Shown one piece after another: positions 1 through 5,054 of a stretch of DNA of 5,054 nucleotides (position 1 is the first letter of the stretch; every line of letters begins with the position of its first letter). The position numbers were made by a program, and so were the translations under genes. Source of the DNA: Chromatiales bacterium (GTDB lineage: Bacteria > Pseudomonadota > Gammaproteobacteria > JACCYU01); contig JAPSGG010000166.1 of assembly GCA_031177845.1 (NCBI GenBank), forward strand, positions 1 through 5,054, given 5' to 3'. The notes beneath the pieces were generated by a model. The model saw nothing but the letters and a program-made list of their open reading frames with translations. It made no database searches and was not told the DNA's origin.

Positions 1-2
1 GG

Positions 3-71
3 CTGCGCGAGACGCGCAGTGCCGTGGAGCCACCGTCGACCAGACCCACGGCTGCATGCCAAACCATGTAG
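3..71 (+). CDS. Possible C-terminal end of an upstream gene (partial, unidentified)
   Basis: This frame is open from the left window edge and ends at a TAG at 69-71. It would give a tail of 22 residues, ending in ACQTM. If real, the upstream gene overlaps the dehydrogenase start by 16 bases, which would suit the tightly packed operon downstream. Nothing in the short peptide identifies a family. The other two forward frames are also open at the edge, so the choice rests only on the stop falling close to the next start. It may equally be non-coding leader. No promoter or ribosome binding site for the next gene can be picked out in these bases. Confidence 0.25.
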   Translation: MRETRSAVEPPSTRPTAACQTM

Positions 72-1042
72 AAAGCTCGGGAACGGCGGCGCGCGCAGCG
101 GTCCTCACAGGTGACTGCCGCATCGATCTGGCCGAGGTCGAGACGCCGGAACCAGGGCCCGGTCAGGTGCGCGTGCGGCTGGAGGGCTGTGGTGTGTGCG
201 CTTCCAACTTACCCGTCTGGGAAGGCCGTACCTGGTTCGATTACCCGATGGCGCCCGGCGCACCGGGTCACGAAGGCTGGGGAACGGTCGATGCGGTCGG
301 GCCCGACGTGATCGATATCGGCATCGGCGAGCGTGTGGCCGCGCTCAGCTATAGCGCCTACGCCCAGTATGACCTCGCCGCCGCGGATGCGCTGGTGCAG
401 CTGCCCACCGAACTCGCGGGTCAGCCGTTTCCTGGCGAGCCGCTCGGCTGCGCCATGAACATCTTGCGGCGCAGCCGCATCGAGGCCGGGCATACCGTCG
501 CGATCATCGGCATCGGATTTCTAGGCGCGCTGCTGACCGAGCTTTGCACGCGCGCAGGCGCGCGGGTCATCGCAATCTCGCGGCGTCCGTTCGCGCTGGA
601 GATAGCGCGCGAGTACGGGGCAGTGGCGGAGGTGCGGCTCGATGATCCTGGCCACGCGGCGCAGCAGGCCAGCGCACTGAGCCATGGTGAAGGCTGCGAT
701 CGCGTGATCGAGGTCACCGGCCACCAGTCCGCGCTGGATGTGGCGACCGACATCGTCCGCGTGCACGGCCAGCTGGTGATCGCAGGATATCACCAGGATG
801 GCTTGCGCCAAGTCGATATGCAGAAGTGGAACTGGAAGGGGCTAGACGTGATCAATGCCCACGAGCGGCACCCACGGCAGTACATTGAAGGGATGCGGTT
901 GGCGGTTGAGGCGGTTGCGAATGGCACCCTGCATCCCACCCCCTTGTACACGCATACGTTCGGTCTGCACGAACTCGCGCGCGCCTTCGAAATGCTGCGC
1001 GAACGCCCGGATGGCTTCATGAAAGCGCTGGTGGTGTCGTGA
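56..1042 (+). CDS. Zinc-type medium-chain alcohol/polyol dehydrogenase (MDR superfamily)
   Basis: A 328-residue cytoplasmic NAD(P)-dependent dehydrogenase, expected to interconvert a hydroxyl and a keto group on a sugar, polyol or cyclitol. The GroES-like catalytic domain (about residues 12-125) carries the usual catalytic-zinc positions: C48 in GCGVCASN, H72-E73 in APGHEGWG, and E128 in GEPLGC. The Rossmann domain follows, with GIGFLG at 152-157. The second beta strand ends in SRR (175-177) rather than an acidic residue, which hints at NADP(H). The four-cysteine structural-zinc lobe of classical alcohol dehydrogenases is absent, which fits the short length. ATG 56 is the only good start near the conserved ARAAVLTG strand; no Shine-Dalgarno is visible. 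The stop overlaps the next start by four bases. The family is secure; the substrate is unknown. Confidence 0.93.
   Translation: MPNHVESSGTAARAAVLTGDCRIDLAEVETPEPGPGQVRVRLEGCGVCASNLPVWEGRTWFDYPMAPGAPGHEGWGTVDAVGPDVIDIGIGERVAALSYSAYAQYDLAAADALVQLPTELAGQPFPGEPLGCAMNILRRSRIEAGHTVAIIGIGFLGALLTELCTRAGARVIAISRRPFALEIAREYGAVAEVRLDDPGHAAQQASALSHGEGCDRVIEVTGHQSALDVATDIVRVHGQLVIAGYHQDGLRQVDMQKWNWKGLDVINAHERHPRQYIEGMRLAVEAVANGTLHPTPLYTHTFGLHELARAFEMLRERPDGFMKALVVS
1039..1042 (+). other. GTGA stop/start overlap, dehydrogenase to Gfo/Idh/MocA gene
   Basis: GTG start (1039-1041) and TGA stop (1040-1042) share bases. There is no GGAG-like motif at the usual distance upstream, so translation of the second gene probably depends on ribosomes ending the first. 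The start is the least certain of the four junctions because ATG 1063 is also possible. Confidence 0.6.
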
Positions 1043-2061
1043 ACGGGCAACCCGCGCGTGCGATGGCAAAGCAAGCAGCTCGCCCACGGCTGGCATTCCT
1101 CGGCGTCGGCTGGATCGGCCGCCACCGGATGGAGGCCGTAGCGCATAGCGATTGCGCGCAGATCGTCGCCATCTGCGACGCCGATTGCGAGGCCGCCACG
1201 CAAGCGGCCCAAAGACAGGTGGATGCCCAGATCGTCGATTCACTGGACGCATTGCTAGAGACCGAGCCCGATGGCGTGGTCATCGCGACCCCAAGTGGCC
1301 TGCACGCACAGCAGGCGATCAACGCTCTAGAGCACGGCGCAGCGGTGTTCTGCCAGAAGCCCTTAGCGCGCACCGAAGCGGAGGCGCGGCAGGTCATTGA
1401 GGCCGCGCGCGGAGCCAACCGGCTGCTCGCGGTGGACTTCTGCTATCGCACCCTGGACGGCGTGCCTCGGCTGCGCGAGCTGATCCGCACCAGCGAACTC
1501 GGCCGGATCTACGCCATCGACCTCGTATTCCATAACGCCTACGGTCCGGACAAGCCCTGGTTCTATGATCTTACTCAGTCCGGCGGCGGCTGCGTCATAG
1601 ATCTTGGCATTCACATGGTGGACCTCGCTCTATGGGCTCTGGATTTCCCCGCCGTGCGCGAGGTGTCAAGTCGTTTGTATGCACAAGGGAAAACCATCGC
1701 CAAGCCCACCCGCGAGCTGGAAGATTATGCGACGGCCCAGTTCGAGCTGGAGGATGGCGCGACAGCGCGTCTGACCTGCTCCTGGCACCTGCCGGCCGGT
1801 TGCGATGCCATGATCGAGGCGACCTTCTACGGCACCGAAGGGGGCGCCGCCGTCCGCAACGTCAATGGCTCGTTCTACGATTTCCAGGTCGAGCATTTCC
1901 GCGGCACCGCGCGCGCGACATTGGGAACCTATCCGGATAATTGGGGTGGACGCGCGGTGCTCGAGTGGGTGCGGCATTTGAGCCGCGATCATTGCTTCGA
2001 TCGCGAGGCGGAGCGCCTGGCCGAGGTTACCAAGATCGTTGACGCCATTTACGGACGATGA
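1039..2061 (+). CDS. Gfo/Idh/MocA-family oxidoreductase
   Basis: A 340-residue NAD(P)-dependent oxidoreductase of the family that includes inositol dehydrogenases and sugar 3-dehydrogenases. The N-terminal Rossmann domain begins LAFLGVGWIG (dinucleotide loop at 22-27) and contains ATPSGLHA (83-90). The family's EKP motif appears as CQKPLA (105-110), with the catalytic-type lysine K107 kept and Glu replaced by Gln. The C-terminal domain holds GGGCVIDLGIHMVDLALWAL (182-201), where D188 and H192 match the conserved active-site Asp and His. Length is normal for the family. The start chosen is GTG 1039, which overlaps the previous stop as GTGA; ATG 1063 (MAKQAARPRL) is a plausible alternative that would leave a 20-base gap. 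Pairing with the dehydrogenase upstream suggests consecutive redox steps on one substrate, but that is inference. Confidence 0.93.
   Translation: MNGQPARAMAKQAARPRLAFLGVGWIGRHRMEAVAHSDCAQIVAICDADCEAATQAAQRQVDAQIVDSLDALLETEPDGVVIATPSGLHAQQAINALEHGAAVFCQKPLARTEAEARQVIEAARGANRLLAVDFCYRTLDGVPRLRELIRTSELGRIYAIDLVFHNAYGPDKPWFYDLTQSGGGCVIDLGIHMVDLALWALDFPAVREVSSRLYAQGKTIAKPTRELEDYATAQFELEDGATARLTCSWHLPAGCDAMIEATFYGTEGGAAVRNVNGSFYDFQVEHFRGTARATLGTYPDNWGGRAVLEWVRHLSRDHCFDREAERLAEVTKIVDAIYGR
2058..2061 (+). other. ATGA stop/start overlap, Gfo/Idh/MocA gene to GT4 gene
   Basis: The ATG of the glycosyltransferase and the TGA of the oxidoreductase share two bases. The 20 bases before it (ending ttacggacg) hold no convincing Shine-Dalgarno, supporting coupled translation. 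Confidence 0.85.
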
Positions 2062-3164
2062 AGGTGTTGATGACAACCGACACTATCGGTGGCGTGTGGT
2101 GCTACGCCATGGAGCTTACGCGCGCGCTCGAACCTTTCGGCGTAGAAGTCACCCTCGCCACCATGGGTGCGCCATTATCCCGCGCGCAACGCGCGGAGAT
2201 CGAAGCGCGGCCTAACGTCACCGCGCACGAAGGCCGCTACCGTCTCGAGTGGATGCCGGAACCGTGGGACGACGTCCAAAGAGCGGGCGACTGGCTGCTC
2301 GACATTGCCGCCGAGACACGTCCGGATATCGTGCATTTAAACGATTACGCGCACGGGGCACTACCTTGGCTGGCGCCCGTGCTGGTGGTAGGGCACTCGT
2401 GTGTCCTGTCGTGGTGGCAGGCGGTACGCGGTGAACCTGCTCCGGCTGAATGGGCGCGTTATCAGCAAACGGTCAGACGAAGTCTGCGCACAGTGGACCT
2501 GGTGGTGGCGCCCACCTTGGCCATGGTGGAAGCGCTTGATCAACTGTATGGACCATTTCGCAAGTGGCAGGTAATCCCGAATGCGCGCGACCCACAAACC
2601 TACCCGTCCACGCATAAAGAACCGTGGGTGCTGGCCGCAGGTAGGTTGTGGGATGACGCCAAGAACATTCAGGCCTTGGCACAGGCAGCGTCAGGATTGA
2701 CATGGCCCGTCATCATAGCTGGAGAAGCACAGCATCCGGACGGCTGGAGGGCCTCCTTTCCCAATGTGCAGACATTGGGCAAGCTGAACGCTCAAGCGCT
2801 CGCGGATTGCTATGCGCGTGCGTCGATCTATGTCCTCCCGGCGTATTACGAGCCGTTCGGGTTGTCGCCGCTGGAGGCGGCGCTAGCCGGCTGTGCGCTG
2901 GTGCTGGGCGACATTCCCAGTCTGCGCGAGGTATGGGCGGACGCGGCATGGTTCGTTCCGCCGCACGATCAGGAGGCACTCAAGGCAGCTATTGAGGAAC
3001 TCACGGCGGACGATCGGTTGCGCGCGCGCTATGCGGCTCAAGCCCGTAGGCGAGCGCTGCGATTCGCACCGAAGCGCATGGGCGCCGCCTACCATGCGGC
3101 GTATACCGAGTTGATCGCGTCACAGCAGTACTATTGGTCTCACCTCCGGCGCGCGACGGTATGA
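2058..3164 (+). CDS. GT4-type glycosyltransferase (GT-B fold)
   Basis: A 368-residue retaining-type glycosyltransferase, expected to move a sugar from a nucleotide-sugar donor to an unknown acceptor in the cytoplasm or at the inner face of the membrane. The N-terminal acceptor domain opens with MKVLMTTDTIGGVW, whose glycine turn (11-12) is typical of GT4 enzymes. VGHSCVLSWW (111-120) carries the loop histidine H113. The C-terminal donor domain begins near residue 188 with AAGRLWDDAKNI (193-204), the donor-phosphate-binding Arg/Lys region (R196, K202). It then has EPFGLSPLE with E265 and E273 seven residues apart, the E-x7-E motif of this clan. No signal peptide or membrane helix is seen. ATG 2058 overlaps the previous stop as ATGA. 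Donor and acceptor cannot be read from the sequence. Confidence 0.94.
   Translation: MKVLMTTDTIGGVWCYAMELTRALEPFGVEVTLATMGAPLSRAQRAEIEARPNVTAHEGRYRLEWMPEPWDDVQRAGDWLLDIAAETRPDIVHLNDYAHGALPWLAPVLVVGHSCVLSWWQAVRGEPAPAEWARYQQTVRRSLRTVDLVVAPTLAMVEALDQLYGPFRKWQVIPNARDPQTYPSTHKEPWVLAAGRLWDDAKNIQALAQAASGLTWPVIIAGEAQHPDGWRASFPNVQTLGKLNAQALADCYARASIYVLPAYYEPFGLSPLEAALAGCALVLGDIPSLREVWADAAWFVPPHDQEALKAAIEELTADDRLRARYAAQARRRALRFAPKRMGAAYHAAYTELIASQQYYWSHLRRATV
3161..3164 (+). other. ATGA stop/start overlap, GT4 gene to first CgeB-like gene
   Basis: The start ATG shares two bases with the preceding TGA. The upstream bases (cctccggcgcgcgacggt) show no Shine-Dalgarno. The junction decides the start of the downstream gene against the TTG at 3134. 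Confidence 0.85.
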
Positions 3165-4360
3165 AGTTCGTCCTGTTCTATCACTCCCTCGTGTCCGATT
3201 GGAATCATGGCAATGCGCATTTTCTGCGCGGGATCGCGACCGAGCTACTGGCGCGCGGCCATGCGGTGGAGATCTTTGAGCCCGCCGACGGCTGGAGTCT
3301 AGAGAACCTGCGGGCGGACCATGGCGAAGCGCCCGTCCGCGAGTTCCACGCGGCGTATCCCGGCCTTGGAAGTCGATTTTACGATCTCAATACGCTCGAT
3401 CTCGAGGAGGCGCTGGACGGCGCGGACGTGGTGATCGTGCATGAGTGGAACGCGCCCGAGCTGGTTTGGCGGATCGGGGGTCATCGCGCCAGGTCTTCAG
3501 ATTACCGGCTACTGTTTCACGATACGCATCACCGCTCGGTGAGCGACCGCCAGGCGCTAGCAAGGCTGGATCTTTCTGCCTACGACGGCGTGCTGGCTTT
3601 CGGCGCCGCCATTCAGGACATTTACCGGCGGCTCGGCTGGGCCCGGCGCGCGTGGATCTGGCATGAGGCGGCCGACACGCGGGTGTTCAGGCCACTGCGT
3701 GAGGAATCCGATCCTGAGCCCATCGGTGATCTCGTGTGGATCGGTAACTGGGGCGACGACGAGCGCACGGAGGAACTTCATGAGTTTCTGTTGGAGCCCG
3801 TGCGAACCTTGCGCCTTAACGCGAGCATCTACGGCGTGCGGTATTCCATATCGGCCCTGCAGGCGCTGGAACATGCAGGCATTACCTACGGCGGCTGGCT
3901 ACCGAACTACCGCGCGCCTTGGATCTTCGCGCGCTTTAGGGCGACGGTCCACGTGCCGCGCCGCCTGTATCGCCGCGTGCTGCCGGGCATTCCCACCATC
4001 CGCATGTTTGAGGCGCTGGCCTGCGGCATCCCGCTGGTCTGCGCGCCGTGGGAGGATAGCGAAGGACTGTTCCAGCCGGGCTGTGACTTTCTGGTGGCCC
4101 GCGATGGCGAGATGATGCAACGTTGCCTCTCCGCCCTGTTTCAAGATCCGGATATGGCCCACACGCTCGCCGCTCACGGCCGCCAGACGATCCTCGCCCA
4201 CCATACCTGCGCGCACCGCGTCGATGAACTGCTGGCCATCTGCCGTGAGCGTGGGGCCGAGGATGCCTTGCTGGCGCCGAGGCAAAGGACTATAGGGTTG
4301 CATGTCCGCACCGATCGATCGGCGCCGGCCGAGCCAACCATCTCTCATCAGCAAGTATGA
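3161..4360 (+). CDS. CgeB-like glycosyltransferase (first of a tandem pair)
   Basis: A 399-residue GT-B-type glycosyltransferase resembling the CgeB group (Glyco_trans_1_2 C-terminal domain). The N-terminal half begins MKFVLFYHSLVSDWNHGN, followed by RGIATELLARGHAVEIFEP (23-41). The domain linker region has YDGVLAFG (141-148) and ADTRVFRPL (171-179), then LVWIGNWGDDER (191-202) opening the donor domain. IPTIRMFEALACGIPLVCAPWEDSEGLF (277-304) is the clearest family signature. After about residue 365 a poorly conserved, Arg/Pro-rich tail of about 30 residues follows. The start is ATG 3161, which overlaps the GT4 stop as ATGA. An in-frame TTG at 3134 would add nine residues (MVSPPARDG) and overlap the upstream gene by 31 bases; it is rejected because homologous N-termini start at the MKFVLFYHS strand. 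No signal peptide or membrane segment is visible. Substrates are unknown. Confidence 0.88.
   Translation: MKFVLFYHSLVSDWNHGNAHFLRGIATELLARGHAVEIFEPADGWSLENLRADHGEAPVREFHAAYPGLGSRFYDLNTLDLEEALDGADVVIVHEWNAPELVWRIGGHRARSSDYRLLFHDTHHRSVSDRQALARLDLSAYDGVLAFGAAIQDIYRRLGWARRAWIWHEAADTRVFRPLREESDPEPIGDLVWIGNWGDDERTEELHEFLLEPVRTLRLNASIYGVRYSISALQALEHAGITYGGWLPNYRAPWIFARFRATVHVPRRLYRRVLPGIPTIRMFEALACGIPLVCAPWEDSEGLFQPGCDFLVARDGEMMQRCLSALFQDPDMAHTLAAHGRQTILAHHTCAHRVDELLAICRERGAEDALLAPRQRTIGLHVRTDRSAPAEPTISHQQV
4357..4360 (+). other. ATGA stop/start overlap between the two CgeB-like genes
   Basis: ATG 4357-4359 and TGA 4358-4360 share two bases. The preceding sequence (tctctcatcagcaagt) lacks any purine-rich GGAG-type site, so the second gene is probably translated by re-initiation. 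Confidence 0.85.
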
Positions 4361-5054
4361 TCCACGGACTCAATATCGCATTCTTCGGCTCCAGCCTGGT
4401 GTCCACGTATTGGAACGGGGCCGCCACCTACTACCGCGGCATCATTCGCGCCCTACACGCGCGCGGGCATCGCACTACCTTTTATGAACCGGATGCCTTC
4501 GAGCGCCAGCAGCACCGCGATATGTCCGATCCGGACTGGGCCAAGGTTGTCGTCTACCCGGCGGATAAGACCGGCGTCGACCGCTCGCTGGAAGCCGCGC
4601 GTGGCGCCGACCTGGTCGTCAAGGCAAGCGGGGTGGGCGTGTTTGACGAATTGCTAGAGCGCGAGGTGCTCAATCTGCAGGGACCCCGAACGCGCGTGGT
4701 GTTCTGGGACGTGGATGCCCCCGCGACGCTGGCGCGGGTGCAGGAGAATCCTGCGGATGCGTTTCGCGCACTGATCCCACGCTATGATCTAATCCTTACC
4801 TACGGCGGGGGTCCGCCGGTCATCGATGCCTATCGGGCGCTCGGGGCGCACGAGTGCGTACCGGTCTACAACGCCTTGGACACGAGCACGCATTATCCCG
4901 TCGCGCCGGATCCACGATTCGAGGCCCTGCTCGGCTTTCTCGGCAATCGGCTGCCGGACCGGGAGGCGCGCGTAGCGGAGTTCTTCTTCAAGCCGGCGCG
5001 CCACCTGCCAGAGCGGGAATTTGTACTAGGCGGCTCCCAGCCGCTGCCGCCTAG
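4357..5054 (+). CDS. CgeB-like glycosyltransferase (second of a tandem pair), 3' end beyond window
   Basis: The frame from ATG 4357 stays open to the window edge, giving 232 codons plus two bases of an incomplete gene; CgeB-like proteins usually run to about 350-400 residues, so most of the donor domain is missing. The protein starts MIHGLNIAFFGSSLVSTYWN and continues RGIIRALHARGHRTTFYEPD (27-46). Other blocks are VVFWDVDAPATL (114-125), YDLILTYGGGPPV (143-155), PVYNALDTSTHYPV (169-182) and LLGFLGNRLPDREARV (191-206), the last opening the C-terminal domain. These blocks line up in order with the upstream neighbour, so the two are homologous GT-B enzymes. The ATGA overlap fixes the start, with no Shine-Dalgarno. 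No membrane segment or signal peptide is seen. Cytoplasmic glycosyl transfer is expected; donor and acceptor are unknown. Confidence 0.9.
   Translation, partial: MIHGLNIAFFGSSLVSTYWNGAATYYRGIIRALHARGHRTTFYEPDAFERQQHRDMSDPDWAKVVVYPADKTGVDRSLEAARGADLVVKASGVGVFDELLEREVLNLQGPRTRVVFWDVDAPATLARVQENPADAFRALIPRYDLILTYGGGPPVIDAYRALGAHECVPVYNALDTSTHYPVAPDPRFEALLGFLGNRLPDREARVAEFFFKPARHLPEREFVLGGSQPLPP

Noticed and set aside
790..1418. Three overlapping antisense open frames across the first gene junction
   Set aside because: They overlap one another and two clear genes, and show no recognisable domain; they are high-GC shadows.
2180..2196. Small hairpin CCGCGCG-CAA-CGCGCGG
   Set aside because: A 7-base stem inside codons of the GT4 gene, made of alternating C and G that are common throughout this DNA; no T-run follows, so it is not a terminator.
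3134..3160. TTG start adding nine residues to the first CgeB-like protein
   Set aside because: ATG 3161 gives the same ATGA overlap seen at neighbouring junctions and starts directly at the first beta strand; the extra residues look like read-through of the upstream gene's 3' end.
3663..4115. Forward 150-codon frame inside the first CgeB-like gene
   Set aside because: It is out of frame with a gene carrying a clear family signature, and its translation is Arg/Cys/Ser-rich with no motif.
4268..4296. Sigma70-like TTGCTG, 17-base spacer, TATAGG before the second CgeB-like gene
   Set aside because: The spacing is ideal, but only 3 of 6 and 4 of 6 positions match consensus, it lies in a coding region, and the operon structure gives no need for an internal promoter.
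3899..4354. Antisense open frame of 151 codons opposite the first CgeB-like gene
   Set aside because: It lies wholly within a well-supported gene, has low-complexity Arg/Ala/Gly-rich composition, and resembles the usual antisense shadow of high-GC coding DNA.
4854..5054. Forward 66-codon frame near the right edge
   Set aside because: It is out of frame with the second CgeB-like gene, whose conserved blocks (PVYNALDTSTHYPV, LLGFLGN) cover the same bases.
1..5054. Mobile elements, CRISPR repeats, tRNA or rRNA genes, and rho-independent terminators
   Set aside because: Looked for and not seen: there are no direct-repeat arrays, transposase-like proteins, inverted terminal repeats, cloverleaf-like segments or GC stems followed by T-runs.

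Overview
The window is a compact, fully coding segment of high-GC bacterial DNA (roughly 60-65% G+C by eye). The codon style and gene families suggest a proteobacterium, but this is an inference from composition and family only; no marker gene fixes the lineage. All real genes read on the + strand. No RNA gene, insertion sequence, CRISPR array or convincing terminator is visible, and there is no intergenic gap between any two genes.

Layout: (1) 56-1042, a short zinc-type medium-chain dehydrogenase; (2) 1039-2061, a Gfo/Idh/MocA-family NAD(P)-dependent sugar/cyclitol oxidoreductase; (3) 2058-3164, a GT4-type (GT-B fold) glycosyltransferase; (4) 3161-4360, a CgeB-like glycosyltransferase; (5) 4357 to the window edge, a second CgeB-like glycosyltransferase cut off by the end of the sequence. 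A possible C-terminal tail of an upstream gene occupies the first 71 bases. All four gene junctions are 4-base stop/start overlaps (one GTGA, three ATGA). None of the starts has a clear Shine-Dalgarno sequence, so the genes are almost certainly one translationally coupled operon.

Working together (inference): the two oxidoreductases could oxidise and re-reduce a sugar or cyclitol, and the three cytoplasmic GT-B enzymes could build or attach a short glycan. No transporter, polymerase, lipid carrier enzyme, aminotransferase or nucleotide-sugar synthase lies inside the window, so the product cannot be named. The most interesting feature is the tandem of two divergent CgeB-like glycosyltransferases with a matching N-terminal signature, coupled to a GT4 enzyme and a dehydrogenase pair. 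This looks like an uncharacterised glycoconjugate or small-molecule glycosylation cassette of which only part is seen.
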